From an uncultured Alphaproteobacteria bacterium (GTDB taxonomy: Bacteria; Pseudomonadota; Alphaproteobacteria; Micropepsales; Micropepsaceae): 64,000 nucleotides of DNA. A model generated the notes under the pieces. It had not been told where the DNA came from. It saw nothing but the letters and a program-made list of their open reading frames with translations, and did not search any database. Positions 1 through 9,215 of this stretch are shown here, in pieces (positions within the stretch are counted from its first letter, which is position 1; every line of letters starts with the position of its first letter). The stretch lies in contig CADECX010000002.1 of assembly GCA_902825865.1 (NCBI GenBank), positions 1-64,000 on the forward strand, read 5' to 3'. Position numbers and translations under genes: made by a program.

Positions 1-517
1 GAAACGGGATGCCCAAGGCCGAAGCAAGATCCAAGGACTGCATGCCGCGCGGATCCAGGCCCAGGACCGCGAACCAGCCGCGCAAATCATAAAACACCGG
101 CAGGGCGCGAGCCCGGGTCATGCCGTAAAGACGCACATTCTCCTGCAGCGCACGGTCGTCGCGGCCGAAGGCGGCGATGGGCCCCTCGCCCGCAAATTCC
201 AGAAAAGCCGCATAAGCGGCGGCGAAGTCCTCGCCATGCCGGGCGAGCCGGCTATTGGTGATGCCGGTGAGCTTTTCAAAATAGGGCGACAGGACCGGAT
301 TGAAGCGCGGACGCACCAGCCTGTCGAACTCCTCAAGCACCGCGAAACTATCGGCATCGAGCTTCACCGCGCCGATCTGCACCACTTCCCGGAATTCGCC
401 CGGCGCCAGCCAATGGCGCGCCATCGAACATTCCCAGGCGGTATATTCCAGGTCGAAGATGGTGATCGTGGGTGACGCCAACCGCAAACCCCGACTGTGC
501 GCATCGGAACGAATCAT
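1..517 (-). CDS. DEDD-family 3'-5' exonuclease (DnaQ-like), 3' end cut by window edge
   Basis: Reading the minus strand from an ATG at 517 gives an open frame that runs off the left edge after 172 codons. The protein shows ITIFDLEYTAWE (the DxE metal-binding Exo I motif, about residues 17-28), then REVVQIGAVKLD and YFEKLTGITN, the usual layout of DEDD exonucleases such as the DnaQ epsilon and ERI-like families. A further acidic motif, GRDD, follows near residue 125. The last motif (HxxxxD or YxxxD) would lie beyond position 1, so activity cannot be confirmed. A role in trimming DNA or RNA 3' ends is inferred from family only. It is divergent from the membrane-protein gene at 583, with a 65-base shared upstream region. 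Confidence 0.75.
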   Translation of the reverse strand, partial: MIRSDAHSRGLRLASPTITIFDLEYTAWECSMARHWLAPGEFREVVQIGAVKLDADSFAVLEEFDRLVRPRFNPVLSPYFEKLTGITNSRLARHGEDFAAAYAAFLEFAGEGPIAAFGRDDRALQENVRLYGMTRARALPVFYDLRGWFAVLGLDPRGMQSLDLASALGIPF

Positions 518-582
518 CTAATGCTGCGATTAATACATTCTTGAGCATGTGCTCCTAGCGCCGAATTCGCCAAAGGCGTTTC

Positions 583-1314
583 ATGATCCTCACCGGTCCG
601 GTTTTGCCAGCTCCCGATGCGCCGCGCCCCCAACAGGCGCTCGCCGCCGCCATCCCGCATGCCGCGCTGGCCCGGCTGCCGCTGCTTCGCGACCAGGCCC
701 GCCACGATCTCGACCTGCTTTCCTTTCTGGGCCGCGTGCCGCAGGCTTGCCTGATGCTGCTGGCGGCGGGTGCTTGCGTCCTGATCTGGGCCCGGTTGAG
801 TGCCGGCCCGGCCGCCCTGGAGCGGGAATTTGTCTGGGCGCTGTTGGTCCTGACCGGCATTGCCGCCATGACCGGCCTTCACATTATGAGTTATGCGCAG
901 GGGCAGGCACCCATGCCACTGCACAAAGCTGCCCCGGCCATGCGCCGGCTGCTTTTTTATGCCGGCATCGCCTGGGGCACGGGCGCCTTCCTGATAATGC
1001 CCGGCCAACCCTCGCCGGCCTTGGTGGTTGGCTTTGCCGCCGTCCCCTGCCTGGGCCTGGGTCTGCTGCTCGGTGATCAAAAGGGAACAACCGCTTTTAC
1101 CGCCACCGTGATATTGGACACCGCCGGCGCGGCCTGGCTTCAATCCTGGCCGCATGGCTTTTGGGTGGCCGCGATCCTTCTCGCCACAGGCTTGGCGGTC
1201 TTCTGTCTTGCCATGTTGCAACGCGAGATATCCCTGCGCCACGACCGGTTGCCGACGCCCCCCATCACCTTGAGCCGATCTAAACGGAGCACGGTTGCCG
1301 CCGCCGGGTTATAG
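583..1314 (+). CDS. Unrecognised six-helix integral membrane protein
   Basis: This encodes 243 residues. After a polar N-terminus of about 50 residues come some six hydrophobic stretches (about 52-70, 82-102, 122-138, 146-163, 168-182 and 188-208), then a basic tail of about 30 residues, so an inner-membrane location is likely. I do not recognise the family. An AAAGGCG sequence sits just upstream of the ATG. The gene ends 39 bases before gdhB, so the two could be co-transcribed. A 242-residue frame also lies antisense here, but the hydrophobic periodicity supports the plus-strand reading. Confidence 0.6.
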   Translation: MILTGPVLPAPDAPRPQQALAAAIPHAALARLPLLRDQARHDLDLLSFLGRVPQACLMLLAAGACVLIWARLSAGPAALEREFVWALLVLTGIAAMTGLHIMSYAQGQAPMPLHKAAPAMRRLLFYAGIAWGTGAFLIMPGQPSPALVVGFAAVPCLGLGLLLGDQKGTTAFTATVILDTAGAAWLQSWPHGFWVAAILLATGLAVFCLAMLQREISLRHDRLPTPPITLSRSKRSTVAAAGL

Positions 1315-1353
1315 TTGCGTGGTCAAATCACCGCGTTTCTTCGCGAGGCTCCC

Positions 1354-4300
1354 ATGACCGTGATGACCGCCATCCGATCCGCCGAGACCGAAGAGGCCAA
1401 AAGCGCCGCGGATCGCATCGCTGAGGCCCGCGAGCTGCTGCCCCAGGATGCGCAACTGCTGCGCTTCTTCGACGCGCTTTATGCCAGCGCCATGCCCGAC
1501 GATGTGGTGCGCGCCCGCGCCGACCAGCTGGCTGCCTTGGCATTGGCGGTGCATGCCGAAACCGGCAAGCGCGCCCCAGGCGCGATCCATGTGATGGCGC
1601 TGGACCATGCGCAAGAGACGGTACTGGTCAGCATCAACGACGACCGGCCTTTCCTGTTCGACTCCTCGCTGCAGGCGGTGATGGCGGGCGGCGGACGCAT
1701 CCGCGCCGCCTATCACCCGGTGATCGAATTGAACGGCGTGTTGACCAGCGTCATTGCCCTGGTCTGCGATGCCATGCCCGCGGACATGCGCCAGAAGTTG
1801 CTCGTCTCTCTGCGCGAGACTTTCGCCCAGGGCGCGCTTGCCGTGCGCGACTGGAAGCCGATGCTGGCGCGGCTGGCGGCGGCGCGCACCGATTTGACCC
1901 GCCATCCGCCCCTGATCGCGGGGCAGCGCGCCGACCTCACCGAAGACCTCGCCTTCCTGGATTGGCTGGCGGACAATCATTTCACCTTCCTGGGGGCGCG
2001 CGACTATATCCTGAGCAAGGACGGCGCCAACGGCATACTGGAGCCGGTCAAGGGCAGCGGATTGGGTGTTCTGTCCGACGAGCATACCCGCGTGATACGC
2101 AGCGGCGGCGAACGCGCCGGCCTCACCCCGGAAGTGCGCGCCTTCCTCAACGCGCCCGACCCCATCATTGTCACCAAGAGCGCCACCCGCAGCCTGGTGC
2201 ATCGCCGCGCCCATATGGATTATATCGGCATCAAGACGTTTGATCCCAACGGCAATTTCATCGGCGAACGCCGCTTTGTCGGCCTCTTTACGTCCAACGC
2301 CTATTCCACGCCGCCGCGCGCCATTCCGATTCTGCGCCGCAAGGTCGAAGCGGTGATGGCGCATGCCGGCCTTGCGCCCACCAGCCATAACGGCAAGGCC
2401 CTGACCCATATCCTGGACACGTTTCCGCGCGACGAACTGTTCCAGATTTCGACAGATGAACTCTATGTGATCGCCACCGGCATCCTGCATATGGGCGGAT
2501 TGCCGCGGCTCAAGCTGTTCCTGCGCTTCGACCGTTTCGACCGCTTTGTTTCCGCACTGCTGGTGGCGCCGCGCGATCATCTCACGGCCAAGATTCGCGG
2601 CGACATCCATGCGCTTTTGGCCAAGGCCTTGAACGGCCGCACCAGCGCCTTCGAGGCGTCGATGGATGAGGGCGCGCTGGTGCGGCTGCATTTCATCATC
2701 GGCCGCAATGACGGCCCGCTGCCCAAAGTGAATGTGCGCGAGCTGGAACGGCAGATTTCCACCCTGCTCACCACCTGGGACGATCATCTTGCCAATGCGA
2801 TGTGCGCCGCCCATGGCCGCAGCCAAGGCCCTGCCCGGCTTGCCGCGCTCAGCCCCCGCTTTTCCCCCGGCTATCGCGGCGCCTTTCCCGCCCATGAGGG
2901 CGCCGGCGATCTTGCCGCCCTGGAAGAACTCGCCGGCGCGAGTGACGGGCTGAATCTGCGCGCCGGGGTGTGGCGCCGCGAGGGCGACGCGGCTTCGGCG
3001 GTGCGCATGAAGCTCTATGTGTTGGGCGAGGTGTTGCCGCTCTCGGCTTCGTTGCCGGTGTTCGAAAATCTGGGCCTGAAAGTGATCGCCGAGGATTCCT
3101 TTCCGGTCTCCTTCAATCGCGACGGCGGCTGGCGGCAGGAGGCGGTGATCCTGGATTTCACCATGGAGCGCGCCGACGGCCTGCCGGCGAACATCGACCA
3201 GCTGCGCAAACCGCTTGAGGACGCCTTTCATGCGGTTTTGCGGGGAGAGGCGGAAAGCGATGATTTCAACCGGCTGGTGATCGGCGCCGGCCTGGAATGG
3301 CGCGATATCACCATCCTGCGCGCCGTGGGCAAATTCCTCCGCCAGGCGGCGATGACCTTCAGTCTCGCCTATATGCAGCAGGCGCTGGTGCGCAACCCGG
3401 ACGTCGCTGGTCTTTTGGTGGCGCTGTTTCGCGCCAAGCACGATCCAGATTTTTCCGGCGAGCGCGCCGCGGAAGTGGACGCGATCGAAAAACGCATCGC
3501 GGCGGCCTTGCGCGATGTGCCCTCGCTGGACGACGACCGCATCATCCGCCGCTTCAAGAATGTGATCGATGCGGTGCTGCGCACCAATTTCTTCCAGACC
3601 GTCAATGGAAGTGTCCGCCCGGCCATGGCGATGAAATTCGACTCCGCCAGGCTGGACGAGCTTCCGGCACCCCGGCCTTGGCGGGAGATTTTCGTTTATT
3701 CCCCGGTCCTGGAAGGCGTGCATCTGCGCTTCGGCCGCATCGCGCGCGGCGGCTTGCGCTGGAGCGACCGGCGCGAGGATTTCCGCACCGAGATATTGGG
3801 CCTGGTCAAGGCGCAGCAGGTCAAGAATGCGGTGATCGTGCCGGTTGGCGCCAAGGGCGGCTTTTTCCCCAAGCTGATGCCGCCAAATCCCAGCCGCGAA
3901 CAGTTCATGGAAACCGGCATCGCCGCCTATAAGATTTTCATCAACACCCTGCTGGACGTCACCGACAATCTGGACAAGGACGGCGGAATCGTGCCGCCGC
4001 CGGATGTGCTGCGCCCGGACGGCGATGATCCCTATCTGGTGGTGGCGGCCGACAAGGGCACCGCCACTTTTTCCGACATCGCCAACGGCATCGCATTGGA
4101 GCGCGGCTTCTGGCTGGGCGACGCTTTCGCCAGCGGCGGCAGCGTCGGCTATGACCATAAGAAGATGGGCATTACCGCCCGAGGCGCCTGGGAAGCGGTG
4201 AAGCGCCACTTCCGCGAGCTCGGCACCGACATCCAATCCACCGACTTCACCGTGGTGGGCGTGGGCGACATGTCCGGCGACGTGTTCGGCAACGGCATGC

Positions 4301-6099
4301 TGCTCTCCAGGCATATCCGCCTGCTGGCCGCTTTCGACCATCGCCACATCTTCCTCGACCCCCAGGCCGACGCCGCTTCCGCTTTTGCCGAGCGCCAGCG
4401 GCTGTTCGACCTGCCGCGCTCCAGCTGGGACGATTACAACAAGGCGCTAATCGGCAAGGGCGGCGGCGTGTTCGCGCGCAGCTTGAAGGAAATTCCGCTA
4501 TCGCCCGAGGTCAAGGCGCTGATCGGCAGCGACGCCGACACCATGACTCCGTCCGCCCTGATGAACGCGCTGCTGAAGGCCAGGATCGATCTTTTATGGT
4601 TCGGCGGCATCGGCACCTACATCAAGTGTTCGTCGCAGTCCCATCTGGAGGCGGGCGACCGCGCCAATGACACTTTGCGCATTGATGGCAACGAGGTCAG
4701 GGCCAAGGTCGTGGGCGAAGGCGCCAATCTGGGCATCACCCAGCTGGGCCGCATCGAAACGGCGCGCAGCGGAGCGCGCATCGACACCGATGCGGTGGAC
4801 AACAGCGCCGGGGTGGATACGTCGGATCACGAAGTCAATCTCAAGATCCTGCTGGGCGGACCGGTGATGCGCGGCGCCTTGAGCACTGATCAGCGCAACA
4901 CCCTGCTCGCCTCGATGACCGACGATGTCGCCGCCCATGTCCTGGCTGACAACTATAACCAGACCCTGGCGCTGTCGGTGGCCCAGCTGCGCGGCACGGC
5001 CGACCTGGATGCCCATGGCCGGTTGATGCGCGATCTGGAATCGCGCGGCAAGCTTGATCGTGCGGTGGAATTCCTGCCCAGCGACACGCAACTCCAGACC
5101 CTGGCCCATGACGGCAAGGGACTGACACGTCCGGAACTCAGTGTGCTTCTGGCTTACGCCAAGCTCGATCTGGATGCCGAAGTGCTGGCGAGCAGCCTGC
5201 CGGACGATCCTTTCTTTGCGCCCTTGCTGGCGGGCTATTTCCCCCGCGCCGCCGTTGCGGCCTTTCCCGAGGAACCCGGACGCCACCGCCTGAAACGGGA
5301 AATCGTTTCCACCGTGCTGATCAACACCATCGTCAATCTGGCGGGCCCGGTCTTTGTCTTGCGCACCCGCGAGGTCACCGGTCTTGGCGCCGCGGAAGTC
5401 GCGCGCGGTTTTGTCCTGGCCGACGGCGCCTTCGGCCTGTCGGCGCTGAAAGCCCGCATCGACGCCCTGGATCTGAAAGTGGACGCAGGCGTGCAGACGC
5501 AACTCTATGCCGAGATCGCCGACCAGTTCCGCCGCGCCACCCGCTGGCTGCTCAGCCATGTGACGGGCGCGGCGCCGATCGCCGATACGGTGGCGCAGTA
5601 TCGCGCCGGTGTGGAGGCCTTGCGCGAAAATTATGTCCTGACCGGCGAGGACCAAGCCCGCATCGCGGAACTGTCCGAGGCCGGCGTACCGGAAGAATTG
5701 GCGCGGGACATGGCGCTTCTGACGCCGCTGGCATCGGCGCTGGATGTGGCGCTGCTGGCGCATGAAACCGGCTCGCCGCCGGCAACCGTGGCGCCGCTGT
5801 ATTTCGCGCTGGGCGAAACATTGGGGCTGGACCGGCTCCGCGCGCTGGCGGGCAAATTCGCGCCGCCGGAGCATTGGGACCGGCTGGCGCTGCGCCGGCT
5901 GATGGACGATCTTTCGCAATCCCAGCGCGCCATAGTGGCGCGCTTGCTGAAAAACCGGACCAGCGTGGCGGACTGGGCGAAGGCGCAAGGCGAAGCGCTG
6001 GAGCGCACCCGCACATTCCTCAACGCGCTGGAAGCCAGCGGCGAAATTTCCGTCGCCAAACTGATGCTGGCCTCCAGCCAAATTCAAAGCTTGAGCTGA
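1354..6099 (+). CDS. gdhB: NAD-specific glutamate dehydrogenase, large (about 180 kDa) class
   Basis: The 1581-residue protein belongs to the very large NAD-GDH class (Bac_GDH), which catalyses oxidative deamination of glutamate to 2-oxoglutarate and ammonia and normally serves amino acid catabolism. The length is typical (about 1600). The catalytic half carries GGLRWSDRREDFRTEILGL at about residues 799-817, followed by VKNAVIVPVGAKGGFFPK and a nucleotide-binding region with VVGVGDMSGDVFGNGMLLS. The long N-terminal part holds the regulatory ACT-like segments expected of the class. I chose the ATG at 1354, preceded by GCGAGG, over an in-frame TTG at 1315. Its product, 2-oxoglutarate, is the substrate of the suc-encoded dehydrogenase downstream. 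Confidence 0.95.
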   Translation: MTVMTAIRSAETEEAKSAADRIAEARELLPQDAQLLRFFDALYASAMPDDVVRARADQLAALALAVHAETGKRAPGAIHVMALDHAQETVLVSINDDRPFLFDSSLQAVMAGGGRIRAAYHPVIELNGVLTSVIALVCDAMPADMRQKLLVSLRETFAQGALAVRDWKPMLARLAAARTDLTRHPPLIAGQRADLTEDLAFLDWLADNHFTFLGARDYILSKDGANGILEPVKGSGLGVLSDEHTRVIRSGGERAGLTPEVRAFLNAPDPIIVTKSATRSLVHRRAHMDYIGIKTFDPNGNFIGERRFVGLFTSNAYSTPPRAIPILRRKVEAVMAHAGLAPTSHNGKALTHILDTFPRDELFQISTDELYVIATGILHMGGLPRLKLFLRFDRFDRFVSALLVAPRDHLTAKIRGDIHALLAKALNGRTSAFEASMDEGALVRLHFIIGRNDGPLPKVNVRELERQISTLLTTWDDHLANAMCAAHGRSQGPARLAALSPRFSPGYRGAFPAHEGAGDLAALEELAGASDGLNLRAGVWRREGDAASAVRMKLYVLGEVLPLSASLPVFENLGLKVIAEDSFPVSFNRDGGWRQEAVILDFTMERADGLPANIDQLRKPLEDAFHAVLRGEAESDDFNRLVIGAGLEWRDITILRAVGKFLRQAAMTFSLAYMQQALVRNPDVAGLLVALFRAKHDPDFSGERAAEVDAIEKRIAAALRDVPSLDDDRIIRRFKNVIDAVLRTNFFQTVNGSVRPAMAMKFDSARLDELPAPRPWREIFVYSPVLEGVHLRFGRIARGGLRWSDRREDFRTEILGLVKAQQVKNAVIVPVGAKGGFFPKLMPPNPSREQFMETGIAAYKIFINTLLDVTDNLDKDGGIVPPPDVLRPDGDDPYLVVAADKGTATFSDIANGIALERGFWLGDAFASGGSVGYDHKKMGITARGAWEAVKRHFRELGTDIQSTDFTVVGVGDMSGDVFGNGMLLSRHIRLLAAFDHRHIFLDPQADAASAFAERQRLFDLPRSSWDDYNKALIGKGGGVFARSLKEIPLSPEVKALIGSDADTMTPSALMNALLKARIDLLWFGGIGTYIKCSSQSHLEAGDRANDTLRIDGNEVRAKVVGEGANLGITQLGRIETARSGARIDTDAVDNSAGVDTSDHEVNLKILLGGPVMRGALSTDQRNTLLASMTDDVAAHVLADNYNQTLALSVAQLRGTADLDAHGRLMRDLESRGKLDRAVEFLPSDTQLQTLAHDGKGLTRPELSVLLAYAKLDLDAEVLASSLPDDPFFAPLLAGYFPRAAVAAFPEEPGRHRLKREIVSTVLINTIVNLAGPVFVLRTREVTGLGAAEVARGFVLADGAFGLSALKARIDALDLKVDAGVQTQLYAEIADQFRRATRWLLSHVTGAAPIADTVAQYRAGVEALRENYVLTGEDQARIAELSEAGVPEELARDMALLTPLASALDVALLAHETGSPPATVAPLYFALGETLGLDRLRALAGKFAPPEHWDRLALRRLMDDLSQSQRAIVARLLKNRTSVADWAKAQGEALERTRTFLNALEASGEISVAKLMLASSQIQSLS

Positions 6100-6202
6100 T
6101 CTCCCGCAAAACTTTTGTACCAACTTCCTGTCGCTCCCAAATTGTCGTAAGCTGTCGCGTCTTTCGCAGGTAGCAAACAAAAACAAACGCTGGGGGCGGC
6201 AT

Positions 6203-6784
6203 TTGGGGGGATCACCGTATTTATCCGGCGCGTTGGTGGCCTGGCCGGGCGTGTTCAACGCCGCGGAGTTGGACACAATCGTGCGGCTCGGCGACGGGCT
6301 GGCGATGGAAAAAGCCGAACTGTCGGGCGGCGGCGCGGGCTATGAAAATATCCGCGCCACAAAGGTCGCCTGGGTGGCGCGCGGGCCCGAGACGGAAATG
6401 CTGTACCAGCGCATGGAACAGGTCATTCTGGACATCAATGCCCGCTATTTCCGTTTCGACCTGTCGGCGCTGGCGACCTTCCAATACGCGCTTTACGGCG
6501 GACCGGAAGGCGGGCATTTCGACTGGCACAAGGATTATGGCCGCGATCCTTCCGATCCTGGCCAGGAGCCGCGCAAGCTGACCATCAGCCTGCAACTCAG
6601 CGACGGATCGGATTATGAGGGCTGCGATCTGCAACTGCGCGCCGGGCATCAGATCGACACAGCACCGCGCGAGCGCGGCACGGTGATCGCCTTTCCCGCC
6701 AATGTGCTGCACCAGGTGACGCCGATTCGCAGCGGCATCCGCCGTGCATTGGTGGCGTGGGCTGTGGGACCGGAGTTTCGCTAG
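6203..6784 (+). CDS. PKHD-type 2-oxoglutarate/Fe(II)-dependent hydroxylase
   Basis: The 193-residue protein has a double-stranded beta-helix oxygenase signature: GGHFDWHKD gives the HxD pair (H105, D107), FPANVLHQVTPI gives the distal histidine (H170), and SGIRRALVAW gives the 2-oxoglutarate-binding arginine (R180). This is the YbiX/PiuC-like prolyl-4-hydroxylase group; the substrate is unknown. No ATG is available near the start. The TTG at 6203 follows a GGGGGCGG sequence at good spacing and is preferred; a GTG at 6236 is the alternative. It converges on the PilZ gene. Confidence 0.82.
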   Translation: MGGSPYLSGALVAWPGVFNAAELDTIVRLGDGLAMEKAELSGGGAGYENIRATKVAWVARGPETEMLYQRMEQVILDINARYFRFDLSALATFQYALYGGPEGGHFDWHKDYGRDPSDPGQEPRKLTISLQLSDGSDYEGCDLQLRAGHQIDTAPRERGTVIAFPANVLHQVTPIRSGIRRALVAWAVGPEFR

Positions 6785-6791
6785 GGAGCGA

Positions 6792-6837
6792 CCGGCAACC
6801 CGGAGCGATTGCGCAGCAATCGCGTAGGGCCTGCCGG
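6792..6837. repeat. Imperfect palindrome between convergent genes
   Basis: An inner perfect 8-bp stem (GCGATTGC 6805-6812 with GCAATCGC 6816-6823, loop GCA) sits inside a 6-bp outer stem (CCGGCA 6792-6797 with TGCCGG 6832-6837). It lies in the gap between the converging hydroxylase and PilZ genes. There is no T-run on either side, so intrinsic termination is doubtful; a REP-like or Rho-associated 3' structure is possible. Confidence 0.55.
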
Positions 6838-6890
6838 CGCGACCATCAAGAAAAGAGCGAATGCGAACGCAGTCTTGAACCGCGTTTTGG

Positions 6891-7511
6891 TTAGAAGCGC
6901 ACCAGATTGATATTATGCGCGGGCTCGTGCTGGGTCTTTTCCTGACCGATGAACTCGATGCCGATGCCGTCGGCATGATGACGCGCCACGCGGCCCGCGA
7001 TCTGGGCAATCAAGACGAACTCACCGATCGGCGGTTTGACGTCGGTTTTCAGCGACACGCCGCCCACCGAGATATCGGTCACTTCGCAATGCACGATCTG
7101 GCCGTCGGCGCGGGTGAATTTTGCAAAACCCTTGCGGCTGGAGCGCTCATGACGGCGCAGCACATTGTCGTCCACCAGCGTCTTGTTCAGGAACAGGATC
7201 AATTGCTCGGCGGTGCGTTCGCGCTTGGAGGGCGTGCAGACGAAGGCCAGGCCGAAGCCATCTTCGTCACAGCGCACCACGGTGCCTTCGAAGCGGCCGA
7301 AACTGTCGACATACAGAACAACCGAAGTGCCGGCTTCCGGAATGATCTCGCACGAGATCGCCGCGCCGCCGGGCGACAGATCGGTAACGGTGCAGCGGGC
7401 TTCGCGGCTATCGGCAGGGACGAACAGACGGCCGGGAAGATCGATTTTGACGCGGCGGAAGCGGCGCCGTTCGGCACCACCCTTCGCGACTACCGGTTCT
7501 GCCTCTTCCAT
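6891..7511 (-). CDS. Tandem PilZ-domain protein, putative c-di-GMP receptor
   Basis: The 206-residue protein has two PilZ domains. The first has the arginine motif around RRRFRR (15-20) and DLSPGG (44-49). The second has RRHERSSR (119-126) and DISVGG (146-151). Both keep the RxxxR and (D/N)xSxxG elements that contact cyclic di-GMP, so both could bind it. No other domain or signal peptide is present, so a cytosolic adaptor role is likely. The ATG at 7511 is preferred; a TTG at 7616 would add 35 residues of poor quality. An EAL protein at 27.4 kb could act on the same messenger. Confidence 0.85.
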   Translation of the reverse strand: MEEAEPVVAKGGAERRRFRRVKIDLPGRLFVPADSREARCTVTDLSPGGAAISCEIIPEAGTSVVLYVDSFGRFEGTVVRCDEDGFGLAFVCTPSKRERTAEQLILFLNKTLVDDNVLRRHERSSRKGFAKFTRADGQIVHCEVTDISVGGVSLKTDVKPPIGEFVLIAQIAGRVARHHADGIGIEFIGQEKTQHEPAHNINLVRF

Positions 7512-7691
7512 GGCCACTGACAAGCCCGGTATGGGCCAGCCCCAAATTGTTAATTCCGGCTCCCGTTTTACGCCCGCCCGCGTCAACAGGAGGTTACCAA
7601 AGCGGGTGGGGATCAACCAAAATGAGCCTTAATCTGTGCGGGCCGCCGGTCTTTCCACCGCCGGCGGGTCAACCATTTTGCATCAGGGGCT

Positions 7692-7719
7692 TTTGCCCCT
7701 TTGACTGCCGCGCTATAGG
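7692..7719 (+). promoter_or_regulatory. Possible sigma-70 promoter for the OmpA-type lipoprotein
   Basis: TTTGCC (7692-7697), a 16-base spacer, then TATAGG (7714-7719), about 75 bases before the start codon at 7795. The -35 is weak and it overlaps a small GGGGC/GCCCC hairpin, so this is tentative. The rest of the 283-base gap between the divergent genes shows no coding potential that I can support. Confidence 0.35.
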
Positions 7720-7794
7720 AAAGACCGGGTAATTTTCGCGGCAAGGGCAGGGCTGGGGCTCTGACACCAAACGCCGCCCAGTGGGGACGTATAA

Positions 7795-8745
7795 ATGCGC
7801 TTTCTTGGAGCTTCGGGTGGCCAGGGCCGCCGTCTGATCATGCTTGCCGCGGCCGGTATTCTGGCAGCTGGTCTGACCGCCTGTTCCAGCGATGATGAAG
7901 AGGCCTTTGGCACACCCTTCACTCAGGCTTTATATAAAGATTACAGTGATTTAGCTGGACAGGCGGCATCCCTTCCGGCCGAGGAAGCGGAAGCCGGTTT
8001 CTTCGATTGGCTGGACCCCTTCTCCAGCAGCAGCTCCTCCAGCGACCTGCTGTCCGAGGCCTTCACCACCAAGGCCGATCTGGCCAATTCGGGCACCGAG
8101 CCTGAGCTTGAGGCTGCCTCGAATCCTGCCCAGACCACCCTTCGCGCCCGCTTGGAGCGTGCCCTGGCCGCCGGCAAGGACCAGTTCCCCGAACAGGCGT
8201 CCCGCGCCCAGGCCGATTATGACTGCTGGGTGCTGTACGGCACCGTTCCCGCCGCCGCGGCTGCCAGCCAGACCTGCAAGACCGCGCTGGATGCCTCGCT
8301 GGTCCGCCTGGAAACCGCCGCCCGTCCGGCGTCGGCGCCTGCCCCCGCCCCGGCCCCGGCGCCCGCGCCGGTATCGACGGCCCCGGTGGCACCCGCCTCT
8401 GCCCCGGCTGCATCTTCCAACTTCTCGGTCTATTTCGACTTCGACTCCTGGACCCTGAAGGCCGAGCAGTTGAAGGTGTTGGACGATGTCATCGCCACCG
8501 CGCGTACCGGCGGCCAGGCCAATATCAACATCGTGGGCCACACCGACACATCCGGCGCGTCCGACTACAATCAGAGGCTGTCGGTTCGCCGCGCCAATGT
8601 CGTGGTCGAGGCTCTGGTGCAGATGGGCGCGCGCCGCGCCGCGCTGCATGCCAGCGGCGTGGGTGAAACCGATCTCGCGGTTCAGACCGAAGACGGTGTC
8701 AAGGAAGCCCAGAACCGCCGCACTGTGATTTCGCTGCAACCGTAA
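7795..8745 (+). CDS. OmpA-family peptidoglycan-associated lipoprotein
   Basis: The 316-residue protein starts with a lipoprotein signal peptide and the lipobox GLTAC (Cys30), followed by an acidic Ser-rich segment, a helical region, a Pro/Ala-rich linker (about 177-205) and a C-terminal OmpA domain. The domain shows YFDFDSWTL, GHTDTSGASDYNQRLSVRRA and a final EAQNRRTVI, including the Asp and Arg positions that bind diaminopimelate in peptidoglycan. It should tether the outer membrane to the cell wall. It resembles Pal in its C-terminal domain but is longer, and no tol genes are adjacent, so I do not call it pal. A hairpin terminator follows. Confidence 0.88.
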   Translation: MRFLGASGGQGRRLIMLAAAGILAAGLTACSSDDEEAFGTPFTQALYKDYSDLAGQAASLPAEEAEAGFFDWLDPFSSSSSSSDLLSEAFTTKADLANSGTEPELEAASNPAQTTLRARLERALAAGKDQFPEQASRAQADYDCWVLYGTVPAAAAASQTCKTALDASLVRLETAARPASAPAPAPAPAPAPVSTAPVAPASAPAASSNFSVYFDFDSWTLKAEQLKVLDDVIATARTGGQANINIVGHTDTSGASDYNQRLSVRRANVVVEALVQMGARRAALHASGVGETDLAVQTEDGVKEAQNRRTVISLQP

Positions 8746-8772
8746 TCATTAAAACGGCGATAGTGATTAACC

Positions 8773-8808
8773 CGGCCCGCGCCGTAAAAGGCGCGGGCCG
8801 TCGCTTTT
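8773..8808 (+). terminator. Rho-independent-like terminator after the OmpA-type gene
   Basis: Perfect 11-bp GC-rich stem (8773-8783 pairs with 8790-8800), loop GTAAAA, followed by TCGCTTTT. It lies 28 bases after the lipoprotein stop codon and before the next plus-strand gene. Confidence 0.6.
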
Positions 8809-8849
8809 GCGGCTGTCCAATAACGCACAAAGCGCCTAGTCTCTTGCCC

Positions 8850-9206
8850 ATGAAACGCGCGCTTCTTGCCGCCCTGCTTTTGACTGCCGCCGGTCCCGCG
8901 CTGGCGCAGCGCAACGGCAATTACCAGGTCATGCAAATGAATTTCGATCTGTGGTGCCAGGAACAGGCTGGGCTGCCGGTCGAGCGTTGCGACAAACACA
9001 CGCCGCAGGACATCGCCACCTTCGAAGCCTATCGCGCCAAGGTCGAGGCCTACGAAATCCCCTATCTGCAAAGAAAGAACAGCGCGGCGCGGCTGGACCG
9101 CGATATTTTGCGCAACGATCCGGTGGACAATCCCGTGACCAAGGATCTTGGCGGACAAAGGCCTGATCTGAACACGCCGTCCACCAGCGTGCCGCCCAGG
9201 CCGTAG
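8850..9206 (+). CDS. Small secreted protein of unknown function
   Basis: The 118-residue protein starts with MKRALLAALLLTAAGPALAQ, a clear Sec signal peptide with an ALA-Q cleavage site. The mature part is about 98 residues, charged, and contains two cysteines (LWCQEQAG and ERCDKH) that could form one disulphide. The C-terminus is Pro/Thr-rich. I do not recognise a family. The start at 8850 is chosen because it gives the signal peptide; an upstream in-frame start at 8763 would bury it and would overlap the terminator. Confidence 0.7.
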   Translation: MKRALLAALLLTAAGPALAQRNGNYQVMQMNFDLWCQEQAGLPVERCDKHTPQDIATFEAYRAKVEAYEIPYLQRKNSAARLDRDILRNDPVDNPVTKDLGGQRPDLNTPSTSVPPRP

Positions 9207-9215
9207 CTGCGGCAA

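Noticed and set aside
1309-4347. A 1012-codon open frame antisense to gdhB
   Set aside because: It is His/Gln/Ala-rich, low-quality sequence with no domain, produced by the codon bias of the GC-rich gene on the other strand. gdhB has clear catalytic motifs.
8330-8410. Short repeat in the OmpA-type gene
   Set aside because: It is a Pro/Ala codon-repeat linker inside the protein, not a DNA element.
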